The notes beneath the pieces are model-generated. The model saw only the letters and a program-made list of their open reading frames with translations, did no database searches and was not told where the DNA came from. From Verrucomicrobiota bacterium (GTDB lineage: Bacteria; Verrucomicrobiota; Verrucomicrobiia; CAIQCK01): 64,000 nucleotides of DNA. Numbering within the stretch: the stretch's first letter is position 1; the number at the start of each line of letters is the position of its first letter. A program made the translations under genes and the position numbers. The stretch covers positions 1 to 64,000 of the forward strand of contig JAPLTX010000007.1 of assembly GCA_026397915.1 (NCBI GenBank). Direction: 5' to 3'. This document shows positions 17,280 through 26,659 of the stretch, in pieces.

Positions 17280-17324
17280 GGGTGATTGGACAACGGAACC
17301 TCGACAAACGTTAGCGGGCAGGCG

Positions 17325-17777
17325 CTAAACCGTTTCCTTTGGCTTCTCTTTGTGCGCCGTCGGCCGCGGTTTGTGCGCGGCGGGTTTCTTCGACGGCAGG
17401 AACGGCTTCACGAACATGTCATCAAAATGGTAGCCGCCGCTGAAATCCTCCTTGCAGTCCTTCTCGGTCTTGCCGAGCAGGCCGGCGTTGATCATATTGA
17501 ACACAAGCTCGCCGAAATCTTCGCACCGCGTGATGCCCCAGTATTCCAACACTGTCTTCGCGAGCGGGCCGTATTGCTGGAGCGCGAACTGGCCGATGCC
17601 CTGCACCAATTCCTGCCCGGTCACGTGACGCTCCTTGACCGGCCCGTGCGACGGTTTCTTGAACATCTTCAGCGAGAAATCCAATGCTTCGCGGATGAAG
17701 TAGTAAGCGTCCTCCGCATAGCGCGAATCCTCCGCGCGGATTTTTTCAATCGCTTCAGCGAAACTTAGTTTTTGCAT
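17325..17777 (-). CDS. Small conserved protein of the Minf_1886 (Verrucomicrobia/Planctomycete) type
   Basis: A 150-residue soluble protein. The core (about residues 1-125) includes FAEAIEKIRAEDSRYAEDAY, YFIREALDF, HVTGQELVQGIGQFALQQYG, YWGITRCEDFGELVFNMI and EDFSGGYHFDDMF. That pattern fits a family I recall as restricted to Verrucomicrobia and Planctomycetes, with no known function. The last 25 residues are a Lys/Pro/His-rich tail. It begins 2 bp after the stop of the 61-codon membrane gene and ends 45 bp before the peptidase gene, so the three are probably one transcript. Confidence 0.75.
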   Translation of the reverse strand: MQKLSFAEAIEKIRAEDSRYAEDAYYFIREALDFSLKMFKKPSHGPVKERHVTGQELVQGIGQFALQQYGPLAKTVLEYWGITRCEDFGELVFNMINAGLLGKTEKDCKEDFSGGYHFDDMFVKPFLPSKKPAAHKPRPTAHKEKPKETV

Positions 17778-17779
17778 GG

Positions 17780-17965
17780 CTACTTCTTTTGTGACTGCAA
17801 GTTGCTGCTCTCGGCGGCAACCGGCTGCGGTTGCGCGCGGCTCTCACGCCAATACTTTACCGCCGCGCCCAGCGCCAACACCAATGCTGCGGCGATCACC
17901 ACAGCGCGTTCTTTCGGCGTCAGACTGAAACAACCTTTGATGTAATCCCACTCCGGGCGACTCAT
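17780..17965 (-). CDS. Small single-pass membrane protein of unknown function
   Basis: A 61-residue protein with an N-terminal soluble part, one strong hydrophobic helix (about residues 22-38, AVVIAAALVLALGAAVKYW) and a polar Gln/Ser/Lys tail. Not recognised. It is supported as a gene by its position (36 bp after leuS, 2 bp before the next gene, same strand) and by a compact ATG start. Topology would place the tail outside the membrane if the positive-inside rule holds weakly. Confidence 0.5.
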   Translation of the reverse strand: MSRPEWDYIKGCFSLTPKERAVVIAAALVLALGAAVKYWRESRAQPQPVAAESSNLQSQKK

Positions 17966-18001
17966 CAGCGCCTCCGCGTTCTGCGCGGGCGACGAACACC
18001 G

Positions 18002-20614
18002 TCACGCCGCGACAATATTGACTAACTTGTCAGGCACCACAACCACTTTGCGCACCGTCTTGCCGGTTGTGTGCTGTCGGACTTTGTCGTTGGCCAGCGC
18101 GACCTTCTCCAACTCGGCCTGGCTCAGGCCGGCGGCGACTTTGACACGGTCGCGCAGCTTGCCGTTCACTTGGAATACAACCTCGACTTCCTTCGCCACC
18201 AGCAACGCTGAATCGTAAGCCGGCCAGGGCGCATACGCAACCGACTCCTGATGGCCGAGCAACTGCCAGAGCTGCTCGCCGAGATGCGGCGCGAACGGCG
18301 CCGTCAGCAACAAGAACTGCTCCGCCATTCGCTTTGGGAACGACCGGCCGGCCGCGATGCCGCGCATGACTTCGTTCACGCACTCCATCATCCGCGAGAT
18401 GGCGGTGTTGAAACCCATCGCATCCAGATCGTCCGTCACCGCCTTGATCGTCGCATGGAGGAGCTTCAGTTGATCCGGCGTCGGCTCCACGTCGCGGATC
18501 GCAGGCGAGAGCTTCACCGCCGCGAGCGCCTGCTCCGCCGGCGTGCCCGCCGCCACCGCCTGCTCGAACTCTTCCATCGAGTTCTCGTCCACGAACAGCC
18601 GCCACACGCGGCCGAGGAAACGATGCACGCCTTGGATGCCCTCGGTGCTCCACGGCTTCGTGTCCGCCAGCGGCCCCATGAACATCTCGTAGAGCCGCAT
18701 CGAGTCCGCGCCGAACTCGCGCACGACCTCGTCGGGATTGATGACGTTGCCGCGGCTCTTGGACATCTTCTGGCCGTCCTCGCCGAGGATCATGCCTTGG
18801 TTGACGAGCTTCAGGAACGGCTCCGGCGTCGAGACGTGGCCGAGGTCGAACAGCACCTTGTGCCAGAACCGCGCGTAAAGCAGATGCAGCACCGCGTGCT
18901 CCGCGCCGCCGACGTAGAGGTCCACCGGCATCCAATATTTCTCTTTGTCCTTCGCGACGAACGCCTGCGGATTCTTCGGGTCAATGAACCGCAGGTAATA
19001 CCAGCACGAACCGGCCCATTGCGGCATCGTGTTGGTCTCGCGCATGGCCGGCCCGCCACACGTCGGGCAGGTGGCCTTCAACCATTCCGTCGCCTTCGCC
19101 AGCGGCGGCTCGCCGCTCGCCGGCGGCGTGTAATCCTTCATCTCCGGCAGCATCAGTGGCAACGCCGTCTCCGGCAACGGCACCACGCCGCACTTCGCGC
19201 AATGCACCACGGGAATCGGCTCGCCCCAGTAGCGTTGCCGCGAGAACAGCCAGTCGCGGAGCTTGTAGTTGATTGCCTTCTTGCCAAGGCCGCGCTCTTC
19301 AAGCCATGCCGTGATCTTCCGTTTAGCTTCCGGCGTCGGCAGGCCGGTGATGAGGCCGGAATTGACAGAATATCCTTCCCCTGACTCGCAGGCATTTATA
19401 AACGCAAAGACGGAAGTCTCCACACCGTCAATGACGGTTTTGAATTCCGTCGGCAAACCAACTGCGTAGCCGAACTTCGGGTCGTGCTGACGAGCTTTCA
19501 CCATCTCTCGGTAAGCCACCACTGGTTTGATAGGTAAATCGAACTGTTTGGCGAATTCGAAATCCCGCTCATCGTGCGCCGGCACGGCCATGATTGCGCC
19601 GGTGCCGTAGCTGATCATCACGTAGTCGGCGATCCAGATCGGAATCTTCTCGCCGTTGACCGGGTTGACCGCGTAAGCGCCGGTAAAGACGCCGGTCTTT
19701 TCTTTCGCCAGGTCAGTGCGGTCGAGTTCGCTCTTCTTCGACGCGGCCTCGCGGTAGGCGTTCACCGCCGCGCGCTGCGCATCGGTTGTCACTTTCTCGA
19801 CGAGCGGATGCTCCGGCGCGAGCACCATGTAGGTCGCACCGAAGAGCGTGTCGGGGCGCGTCGTGAAGACAGTGATTTGAGATTCGGAATTTGAGATTTG
19901 AAATACAACTTCCGCACCTTCGCTGCGGCCGATCCAGTTCCGTTGCATTTCCTTGATGGACTCGGTCCAGTCCACCAGCTTCAGGTCTTCCAGCAACCGG
20001 TCGGCGTAGGCGGTGATCTTCAGCAGCCACTGCCGCATCGGCCGGCGCACGACGTTGCTGTGGCCCTTGCGGTCGCACTTGCCGTCCTTCACTTCTTCGT
20101 TGGCGAGCACGGCTTTGCAGCCTTCACACCACCACACCGGCACTTCGCGCTCGTAGGCGAGACCTTTTTTGAAAAGCTGGAGGAATATCCACTGCGTCCA
20201 CTTGAAGTATTCCGGGTCGGTCGTGTCCACCTCGCGGTCCCAGTCGTAGCTGAACCCGAGCATCTGGATTTGCCGCTTGAAGGTGGCGATGTTCTTCGCC
20301 GTCGTCTGGGCCGGATGCGTGCCGGTTTCGATGGCATATTGCTCGGCAGGCAGGCCGAACGCGTCCCAGCCCATCGGGTGGAGGACGTTGAAGCCGCGCA
20401 TCCGCTTGTAGCGCGCGAGAATGTCGGTGGCGGTGTAGCCTTCCGGGTGGCCGACGTGCAGACCCGCGCCGCTCGGATACGGGAACATGTCGAGGATGTA
20501 GAACTTCGGCTTCGCGCCGCCGTCGCTGGCGCGGAAGGTTTTGTTCGCCTCCCAGTGGCCCTGCCACTTCGGCTCGATGAGGTCGAACGGGTATTGTTTG
20601 CGCGTTGTTGCCAT
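18002..20614 (-). CDS. leuS: Leucyl-tRNA synthetase
   Basis: Charges tRNA-Leu. An 870-residue class I synthetase. The HIGH-type motif is HVGH in [17 protein letters not shown] (about residues 48-58). The KMSKS loop is in [10 protein letters not shown] (about 630). The CP1 editing domain carries [14 protein letters not shown] and the [19 protein letters not shown] block with the conserved editing Asp. The C-terminal domain ends with the usual basic [12 protein letters not shown] short A/T-rich DNA repeat is buried in the editing domain near residue 240 ([13 protein letters not shown]). The start is clear and a promoter-like site lies immediately upstream. Confidence 0.96.
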   Translation of the reverse strand: MATTRKQYPFDLIEPKWQGHWEANKTFRASDGGAKPKFYILDMFPYPSGAGLHVGHPEGYTATDILARYKRMRGFNVLHPMGWDAFGLPAEQYAIETGTHPAQTTAKNIATFKRQIQMLGFSYDWDREVDTTDPEYFKWTQWIFLQLFKKGLAYEREVPVWWCEGCKAVLANEEVKDGKCDRKGHSNVVRRPMRQWLLKITAYADRLLEDLKLVDWTESIKEMQRNWIGRSEGAEVVFQISNSESQITVFTTRPDTLFGATYMVLAPEHPLVEKVTTDAQRAAVNAYREAASKKSELDRTDLAKEKTGVFTGAYAVNPVNGEKIPIWIADYVMISYGTGAIMAVPAHDERDFEFAKQFDLPIKPVVAYREMVKARQHDPKFGYAVGLPTEFKTVIDGVETSVFAFINACESGEGYSVNSGLITGLPTPEAKRKITAWLEERGLGKKAINYKLRDWLFSRQRYWGEPIPVVHCAKCGVVPLPETALPLMLPEMKDYTPPASGEPPLAKATEWLKATCPTCGGPAMRETNTMPQWAGSCWYYLRFIDPKNPQAFVAKDKEKYWMPVDLYVGGAEHAVLHLLYARFWHKVLFDLGHVSTPEPFLKLVNQGMILGEDGQKMSKSRGNVINPDEVVREFGADSMRLYEMFMGPLADTKPWSTEGIQGVHRFLGRVWRLFVDENSMEEFEQAVAAGTPAEQALAAVKLSPAIRDVEPTPDQLKLLHATIKAVTDDLDAMGFNTAISRMMECVNEVMRGIAAGRSFPKRMAEQFLLLTAPFAPHLGEQLWQLLGHQESVAYAPWPAYDSALLVAKEVEVVFQVNGKLRDRVKVAAGLSQAELEKVALANDKVRQHTTGKTVRKVVVVPDKLVNIVAA

Positions 20615-20631
20615 AAATGAAATAGGGGCGG

Positions 20632-20660
20632 ACTATATCGGCAGCAACCGGAGGCGACAA
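20632..20660 (-). promoter_or_regulatory. Predicted leuS promoter
   Basis: Read on the minus strand: TTGTCG (20655-20660), a 17-bp spacer, TATAGT (20632-20637, five of six consensus). Transcription would start near 20625, leaving a leader of about 11 nt before the ATG at 20614. Confidence 0.45.
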
Positions 20661-20703
20661 GCGCGGAAGCGGTTTGAAACGGCGGGGGGCCGGCGGTTCC
20701 AGT

Positions 20704-21885
20704 TTAGCCGGCGGAAGGCGATGATGACTGAGACGGACCGAGGTTCTTCGGCAGGATCACGAAGAAAACGGTGCCGTTCTCCTGGCTGCTGGTGAAACCC
20801 GCCTTGCCCTTGAGATACCGCTCCGTCAGCAGTTTGACACTGTAGGTGCCCAAGCCGCGTCCCGATCCCTTGGTGGAGAAGGATCGGTTGAAGACTTGAA
20901 GCTGCACTTCGGGCGGCATGAACGCCGGATTGTGGACCCAGAATCGGACGGCGTCGCCTTCCTCGGCGCAGCCGGCGGTCACGGTCTGGCCGGGCCGCGA
21001 GGCTTCGAGGGCGTTCTTGATCAGGTTCCCCGCCACGCGCCGCAGCAAGCGCAGGTCGGTCGTCATCTCCAGCGAAACGGACTCTGGAGCGAGGCGCAGG
21101 GCGCGATTTTCAGCGACCGGATGTTTTGCATAAAGCTGAAGCACTCGTTCGAGGGCCTCGCGGCATTTCAACGGCCGCGAGTCCACCGGCAGCTCATTGT
21201 TCTCCGCCGCGATGAGGTCTCTCTGGGCCAGGATTTCTTCGAGGACGTAATGCACGCCGGCGCGGAGCTGCTCTATCTGCTCGTGGAGGGTGGGCGGGAC
21301 TTGCTGGTCGAGTTGGAGGACGCGGCCCTCCAGCCCCCCGGCGGAGTTGATGACGTCGTGGAAGAAAATCCGCTCCAGCGCGCGCCGCCGTTTCTCGTGG
21401 CTGATGTCGGTGATGGCCACAAGCGAGAACGCCTCGCCTTCCACCGTCAGCGGAGTGCCGGCCACCAGCAGGTCCAGCGATTCCTCCTCCGAGCGGAAGA
21501 CGCGAACCATGCGGCACTCCTGGCAGTCTTTTCTGCCGGCCAGGCTGGCGAGGATGGTTTTGACGGCGCCGCATTCCGTGCAAAACGAAGTTGTGCCACA
21601 GCCGTTGCGCTCATCGGGATGAGTGCAGCCCAGCGCTTCGCCCGGTCGTTTGCCCAGGAGGTCTTTAAGGTCTGTGCCCGGCACCAACTCCTGCACGTTC
21701 TTGCTGGCGAAGACGACTTGCCGCTGCTGGTTTAGGATCAGGACGTAGTTCAGGACTGAATTAAGCAGCTCGGCAATCAACGGTTGCCGGGCCAGCATGG
21801 CGGCCTGGCGTTGGACCGTCTCCATCGGTGCTCGCTCGGCTGGAGCAAACTCAGTCGTCAGAGGAATGGGTTGTGACGGGGCCAT
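20704..21885 (-). CDS. Orphan PAS sensor histidine kinase with cysteine-rich PAS insert
   Basis: A 393-residue cytoplasmic kinase, with no signal peptide or membrane helix. A PAS domain starts about residue 45 (LNYVLILNQQRQVVFASKNV). It contains a cysteine cluster G-C-T-H-P...G-C-G-T...F-C-T-E-C-G and a later C-x-x-C (DCQECRMV), about seven cysteines in 50 residues. The phosphoacceptor is probably His in FFHDVINSAGG. The ATPase N-box is NLIKNALEASRPG, and the G-boxes include FSTKGSGRGLGTYSVKLL. GGAGGAG precedes the ATG at 21885. No response regulator is adjacent, so its partner is elsewhere. The cysteines suggest redox or metal sensing. This is inference. Confidence 0.82.
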   Translation of the reverse strand: MAPSQPIPLTTEFAPAERAPMETVQRQAAMLARQPLIAELLNSVLNYVLILNQQRQVVFASKNVQELVPGTDLKDLLGKRPGEALGCTHPDERNGCGTTSFCTECGAVKTILASLAGRKDCQECRMVRVFRSEEESLDLLVAGTPLTVEGEAFSLVAITDISHEKRRRALERIFFHDVINSAGGLEGRVLQLDQQVPPTLHEQIEQLRAGVHYVLEEILAQRDLIAAENNELPVDSRPLKCREALERVLQLYAKHPVAENRALRLAPESVSLEMTTDLRLLRRVAGNLIKNALEASRPGQTVTAGCAEEGDAVRFWVHNPAFMPPEVQLQVFNRSFSTKGSGRGLGTYSVKLLTERYLKGKAGFTSSQENGTVFFVILPKNLGPSQSSSPSAG

Positions 21886-21904
21886 GCTCTCCTCCAAATG
21901 AATG

Positions 21905-21937
21905 TTCGGTTGCCATTCGCGCCATGTTCTAACCGAA
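21905..21937. promoter_or_regulatory. 7-bp inverted repeat in the kinase/oxidoreductase divergent gap
   Basis: TTCGGTT (21905-21911) and AACCGAA (21931-21937) are perfectly complementary across 19 bp, 20-52 bp upstream of the kinase start codon. The spacing would suit a dimeric regulator. Nothing else recognisable is in this 205-bp gap except AAAGG about 10 nt before the oxidoreductase ATG. Confidence 0.3.
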
Positions 21938-22090
21938 ACCTGCCAGTTTCTCAATAGCCGAACTATTTCCGCGTGCCACAAGCAGGCGGCTTTGGGCTGG
22001 ATTCCAGCGCGTGCGTTGGCCAAAGTGCGCGGTGCGGGGTCGTGACGACGACCTCGGACATTTCTCTGAGTCAACGAAAGGCAACGCGCT

Positions 22091-23377
22091 ATGAACAAGA
22101 TCAATCGTCGGATGTTTCTCGGCACGGCGGGAGCCGTCGCCCTCACTTCCATCATCGGCCGAGCAGCGGAAAGCGCGGCGGAGGGGAAGAAACTCAAAGT
22201 CGGCGTCATCGGCTGCGGTTGGTATGGCATGGTGGACGCCAAGGCCGCGTTGAAGGTCGGCGGTGTCGAGGTTGTTGCGTTGTGCGACGTGGACAGTGAG
22301 CATCTTGCCAAGAGCGCCGACGAGATCGAGAAACTTCAAGGCAAACGCCCGCAGACGTTCAAGCTCTACGAAGATTTGCTGAAAACGCCCGGTTTGGAAA
22401 TTGTAATCATCGCCACGCCGCCGCACTGGCACGCGCTGCAATTCATCGCTGCGTTGGAGAAGGGTCTCGACATCTATTGCGAGAAGCCGCTGGCCTACGA
22501 CATCCGCGAAGGCCGTGCGATGGTGGACGCGGCAAAGAAGAGCGGGCGCATCGTGCAGATTGGTTTCCAACGACGCCAGGCCGCCGCGGTCGTCGAGGCG
22601 CGTAAGTATCTTCAGGAGGGCAACGCCGGCCGCATCATCTGCGCCGAGGCCCAAATTCATTACACGGCCGGCCTCAAGGACCCCACGCCGCAAGCGCCGC
22701 CGTCGTCGCTGGACTGGGACCTCTGGTGCGGGCCGGGGCCGAAGATTCCCTACAGCCCGCAGGTCGGCCACTTCGCGTGGCGTTTGGAGAAGACCAGCGG
22801 CCACGGCCATCTCGTGGACTGGGGCATCCATCTGATTGACGCCACGCGCTGGATTCTCGGCGAGACGACACCGCGCACGGTCACCGCCGCCGGTGGCATC
22901 TATTACTTCAAAGGCAAGATCACCACGCCCGACGTGCTGACGGCGCACTTCGAGTTTGAAAAGTGTCCCGTCACGTGGCGGCACCGCATTTGGGGTGCAG
23001 CAGAATACGCGCCGGAAGTTTCCAACGGTATTTTCTTCTACGGCGAGAAGGAAACGGTCTTCGTCACTGACGCCAAATGGATCGTCATCCCGCGCGGCAA
23101 AGGCAAGGAGCACAAAGTGAACGAAGCCAAGTCCGACGCTGGCACGCTGCACATAGCTGACTTTCTCGCCGCCGTGCGGAGCCGCAAACAACCCTCCTGC
23201 CAGATCGAGGACGCATATCAATCCACCACCACCGTGAAGCTGGCGATGATTGCCTACGACTCTGGCGCAAGAATCACTTGGGACGCCGCTGCCGAGCAAA
23301 TCGCCGGCAACGCCGCTGCGGCCAAATTACTCAAGCGCGACTACCGCGCACCCTGGCAACATCCGTGGCGCGGTTGA
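22091..23377 (+). CDS. Gfo/Idh/MocA-family oxidoreductase, Tat-exported
   Basis: A 428-residue NAD(P)-dependent sugar/inositol-type dehydrogenase. The N-terminus INRRMFLGTAGAVAL is a twin-arginine signal. The Rossmann NAD site is KVGVIGCGWYGMVDAK (about residues 36-50). The family EKP motif is in LDIYCEKPLAYDIREG, with GFQRRQ following. The C-terminal domain has WGIHLIDATRWILGET with the catalytic-region His. Export of a folded, cofactor-bound dehydrogenase to the periplasm is usual for these large families in Verrucomicrobia and Planctomycetes. The 33895 gene shares the GCGWYG start and gene layout. Substrate unknown. Confidence 0.88.
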   Translation: MNKINRRMFLGTAGAVALTSIIGRAAESAAEGKKLKVGVIGCGWYGMVDAKAALKVGGVEVVALCDVDSEHLAKSADEIEKLQGKRPQTFKLYEDLLKTPGLEIVIIATPPHWHALQFIAALEKGLDIYCEKPLAYDIREGRAMVDAAKKSGRIVQIGFQRRQAAAVVEARKYLQEGNAGRIICAEAQIHYTAGLKDPTPQAPPSSLDWDLWCGPGPKIPYSPQVGHFAWRLEKTSGHGHLVDWGIHLIDATRWILGETTPRTVTAAGGIYYFKGKITTPDVLTAHFEFEKCPVTWRHRIWGAAEYAPEVSNGIFFYGEKETVFVTDAKWIVIPRGKGKEHKVNEAKSDAGTLHIADFLAAVRSRKQPSCQIEDAYQSTTTVKLAMIAYDSGARITWDAAAEQIAGNAAAAKLLKRDYRAPWQHPWRG

Positions 23378-23404
23378 AAGCTGGTTTCATACGCTCACAG
23401 AATC

Positions 23405-24193
23405 ATGAAGTCTGTCACCACCATCCTCATCGCATTCCTCGCCGTGTCGGCGTGCGCGGCGGACTGGCAAAAAGAGCTTTCGCCGCCGCAGCCGGGATCA
23501 TTTCCGCCGTTGCGTCCTGTGCGCGCAAGTTACACTTTCGGCTGGAGCGTGTTCACGGCGGCCGCGGCGACTGCGGAGATTTCCAGGACCAACGAGTTGC
23601 TGCGGCTTGACGTGAAAGGCGGCACCGTCGGTGTAGTGCGGGGCTTGTGGCGCATGGACGCGGAGAGCACGGCGCTCTGGCAACCCGCCACGTTGAAGCC
23701 GGTAAGCCACGTCGTCACCGAGGTGTTCCAAAACAAGACCGTCAAACTCCGGCTCGACTTCGACGCCAACGGCGTGACACAGACGCGGACGACCCGGAGC
23801 GATGAGACGCCTAACCCGAAACGCCTGAATTTCCCGAACCTCCTCGACATGCCCACGGCGCTGCTGTGGTTGCGCAGTCAACAATTGCGGGCCGGCGAGA
23901 CGTATCGTTGCCTGACGATCCCGGACACGTCGGCCTATCTTACGGAACTGAAGATCGTCGGCCAGGAGCAGCTCGATGTCGCCGGCAAATGCCGCGCCAC
24001 GATCAAGGTGCTACTGCGGGCGCGCGAGGTGAACGACAAACTCGAACTGGTGCCGTCGAAGCGGTTCAAGGAGGCGTTCGCGTGGTTCTCCAACGACAAC
24101 GACCGGTTGTTGTTGAGGGTGAAGGCCAAGGTGTTCGTCGGCAGCGTTTGGATGGAACTGGACAAGGTGGAATTTCCCGGCGGCTCCGGTTGA
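23405..24193 (+). CDS. Exported DUF3108-type protein
   Basis: A 262-residue protein. Residues 1-19 are a signal peptide (VSACAA). The remainder is an all-beta protein in the DUF3108 style (YTFGWSVFTAAAATAEI; then RAGETYRCLTIPDTSAYLTELKIVG; ending DNDRLLLRVKAKVFVGSVWMELD). Such proteins are periplasmic or outer-membrane-associated with no settled function. It follows the oxidoreductase by 27 bp and is probably co-transcribed with it, with its terminator inside the end of the convergent gene. Confidence 0.72.
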   Translation: MKSVTTILIAFLAVSACAADWQKELSPPQPGSFPPLRPVRASYTFGWSVFTAAAATAEISRTNELLRLDVKGGTVGVVRGLWRMDAESTALWQPATLKPVSHVVTEVFQNKTVKLRLDFDANGVTQTRTTRSDETPNPKRLNFPNLLDMPTALLWLRSQQLRAGETYRCLTIPDTSAYLTELKIVGQEQLDVAGKCRATIKVLLRAREVNDKLELVPSKRFKEAFAWFSNDNDRLLLRVKAKVFVGSVWMELDKVEFPGGSG

Positions 24194-24225
24194 CCGCCCG
24201 TCGCGTCGCAGTTCGACGGAGAATG

Positions 24226-24255
24226 CCCGCCTCAGGGCGGGTTTCGGTTTTCGGG
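24226..24255 (+). terminator. Intrinsic terminator overlapping the convergent gene's 3' end
   Basis: CCCGCC (24226-24231), TCAG loop, GGCGGG (24236-24241), then TTTCGGTTTT. It ends the DUF3108 transcript and lies within the last codons of the O-antigen ligase-like gene on the other strand. Confidence 0.7.
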
Positions 24256-25575
24256 CTCAACCGCGTTCGCCGCCGGATCGGCTCGCAACATCCAACCCGC
24301 CATCAGAAACGCCGGCCATGCCACCGCCGCGACGTAGAGGTCGAAGTCCACCAAGTTGTGTCCCGTCCACGCTGCTAGGCCGACCCATGTTGCCCAAGCC
24401 AGCGGGTCGAACGGCCCTGCACGCAATCGCCGTGCGCCGCGCCACAACGCGCCGATCCACAACGCCGCAAAACTGGCGAAACCGACAACGCCGGAGTCGG
24501 TCCATTGTTGCAAGAGGTTGTTATGCGCGAGCAGCGTGGATTCCGCGCCCGACCGCCTGCGCTCGACGTAGCGTTTGCCGAATGTGCCCGGCCCGCCGCC
24601 AAGCCACGGCTGCTCCACGATCATCTCCACGCCCGCCCGCCAGTAATCACCACGGGCCTCCAGCGTTTCCATGCCGCGCCGCGCGCCTTTCATGCCGAAA
24701 AAAACCGTGCCGACCGCCAGCAGCGCCACCAGCGCGCCGACACGCCACTGCCAGTTCACGCGCGCGCAAAACGCCAAGCCGCCCGCCAACGCCAGCGCCA
24801 GCATCGCGAAGCCGCCCTTCGACTGCGTCAACAACAGACACCCCAACACCACCGCCGCGAACGCCGCCGTCAGCACGGCAATCACCACGCTCACGAGGCG
24901 CTCGCCGCCTTCCATCCGCTCGCGCAGAAACCGCCACAGCCAGCAGCACGCCGGCGCGACGATCAGGATGAGGTAGCCGGCGAGTGTGTTCGGGTAAAAG
25001 AAAGTCCCAAACACGCGGCCCTGCGCCAGCTTGCCTTGGACTGCGGCGAGATTGGCGCGAACTTCCGGCGACACACTCCCCGGCTGCTCCTGCGCGTAGC
25101 GCAAGGCTTCCTCGAAGCCGCCGAAATGCTGGTGGAGCGCCACCGCGCACACGAGCGCCGTCGCCGCCGTAAGCGCACCGAGCACGGTCCAGTAGCGTTT
25201 ATTGCTCTCCGCAGGCCACCAGCCGATAAAAAAGAAAACCGTCGCCACGCTGAAGAATGCCGCCACCAACCACGCGCGCGCCGGCCATGGACTCACGCTT
25301 GCCGACAGCCATTGCGACGCGAACCAGACCAGCGCCAGCCATGCCCAACCGCCCAACGACACGCCGCGTTGACGCCACGCCGCGACGATGGCCACGGTGG
25401 CCCAGACGAAGGCGAATACGACGGCGAGTTCCAACGGCCAGCGGGAAAGACACCAGTCGGCAAGGTTTGCAGGACGATCCGGCAGAAGGACAAGCCCGCC
25501 GAACTTTACCGGCAGCAGGAAGACCAGCATCCACAACGCTCCGTGGATCGCGCGCATCATCCACGTCGTTGTCAT
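24232..25575 (-). CDS. O-antigen ligase/polymerase-like membrane protein (Wzy_C family)
   Basis: A 447-residue polytopic membrane protein with about eleven hydrophobic segments. The large periplasmic loop about residues 300-355 carries the Wzy_C/WaaL features: EARGDYWRAGVEMI, PWLGGGPGTFGKRY, then AHNNLLQQWTDSGVVGF, with the functional His in the A-H-N motif. Such proteins transfer or polymerise surface glycans in the inner membrane. The ATG at 25575 (MTTTWMMR) is preferred over the GTG five codons earlier. It lies 25 bp downstream of holB on the same strand. Confidence 0.82.
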   Translation of the reverse strand: MTTTWMMRAIHGALWMLVFLLPVKFGGLVLLPDRPANLADWCLSRWPLELAVVFAFVWATVAIVAAWRQRGVSLGGWAWLALVWFASQWLSASVSPWPARAWLVAAFFSVATVFFFIGWWPAESNKRYWTVLGALTAATALVCAVALHQHFGGFEEALRYAQEQPGSVSPEVRANLAAVQGKLAQGRVFGTFFYPNTLAGYLILIVAPACCWLWRFLRERMEGGERLVSVVIAVLTAAFAAVVLGCLLLTQSKGGFAMLALALAGGLAFCARVNWQWRVGALVALLAVGTVFFGMKGARRGMETLEARGDYWRAGVEMIVEQPWLGGGPGTFGKRYVERRRSGAESTLLAHNNLLQQWTDSGVVGFASFAALWIGALWRGARRLRAGPFDPLAWATWVGLAAWTGHNLVDFDLYVAAVAWPAFLMAGWMLRADPAANAVEPENRNPP

Positions 25576-25600
25576 GCGCGCACGCTCCACACCCCGCGCT

Positions 25601-26659
25601 TCACGTCACCACCACCGCTGGCACGGTCAGGCCGCTGAGCCGCAACAGTGCCACCTCCAGCGCCAGCGCTTCGTTCACGTTGCGCTCCAATTGCTCCTGC
25701 AGCGTCTCGATCGCTTCGAGGTTTGCCAGCGCCCGCTCGCGCGTTTGTGATCCGGCCAGCTTCCGCAGCGCGTCGCCGCGGTCGCGATGGAACAACAGCG
25801 CCGCGTCGCCGCCCTCGATGCAGACGAGCACGTCGCGCAGCAGCCACTCCAGCGTCGTCAATGCCGCGGCGCGCTGCCGCCGGTATTCGGCCGATGCTTG
25901 CGCTTCCATCTCCTCTTCCTTCTTCTCCAACCACTTGGGGTCGGCTGTTTCGCGGTAGCGGTCGAGCTGCGCCGCTTGCTCGACCTGCTCCTCAACCCGC
26001 TTCTTCTCCGCGTCGAGAAACACGCGCATCGAGTCGAACAACTTATACGCCTTCAGCACCGAGCCGCCGCCGCCGAGCAAGGCCAGCAAGCCGTCCGCCA
26101 GCGGCGCGTGCGCTGCCACTGGCTCGCGCGCCGCCGCCGCGCCGAACTGCACGCGCTGGCAGCGCGACTGGACTGTTTCGAGCAACTGCTCCGGCGTCGC
26201 CGACAGCAGCAGCAACAGTGAGCGATCCGGCGGCTCTTCCAAAGTTTTCAAAAATGAGTTCGCCGCTTCGCGACCGAGCCGGTCCGCCTCGACGATGACA
26301 CCGACCTTCATTCGGCCGAGCGACGGTTTCAGGTGAAGCGACTTTTCCAAATCCCGCGTCTGTTCAATGTCAATGCGACGTGATTTCGATTCCGGCCGGA
26401 TCCACTGCACATCGGGATGTTGTCCGCCGGGCGGCGTAGCGGCGTCAATCTTGCGGCACGAATCGCAACGGTCACAAGCGCCCTGTTTCGTCGGCGATTC
26501 GCAGTTGACGGCCTTGGCCAGTTCGCGCGCGGCCAGTTCCATGTCTCCCATCGCGTCCCCGGCAAACAGGTAGGCGTGCGCGAGCCGTCCGTTGGCGAGG
26601 CTGCGCTGGAGAACCGCGGCGACGGCGGGCTGTGATGCGGCCAGTTGCTTAAACGACAT
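25601..26659 (-). CDS. holB: DNA polymerase III delta' subunit
   Basis: Part of the clamp-loader. A 352-residue AAA+ protein lacking a true Walker lysine pattern in its P-loop region (YLFAGDAMGDMELAA instead of G-x-x-G-x-G-K). Zinc-ribbon cysteines are in ACDRCDSCRKI. SRRIDIEQTRDLEK, KVGVIVEADRLGREAANSFLKTLEEPP and the SRC motif VQSRCQRV follow, all standard for delta'. The C-terminal collar is helical. The start overlaps the 3' end of tmk by 11 bp, the usual tmk-holB pairing. Confidence 0.92.
   Translation of the reverse strand: MSFKQLAASQPAVAAVLQRSLANGRLAHAYLFAGDAMGDMELAARELAKAVNCESPTKQGACDRCDSCRKIDAATPPGGQHPDVQWIRPESKSRRIDIEQTRDLEKSLHLKPSLGRMKVGVIVEADRLGREAANSFLKTLEEPPDRSLLLLLSATPEQLLETVQSRCQRVQFGAAAAREPVAAHAPLADGLLALLGGGGSVLKAYKLFDSMRVFLDAEKKRVEEQVEQAAQLDRYRETADPKWLEKKEEEMEAQASAEYRRQRAAALTTLEWLLRDVLVCIEGGDAALLFHRDRGDALRKLAGSQTRERALANLEAIETLQEQLERNVNEALALEVALLRLSGLTVPAVVVT

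Noticed and set aside
21929..23299. A 456-codon minus-strand open frame
   Set aside because: Opposite a complete Gfo/Idh/MocA gene; it has no domain of its own.
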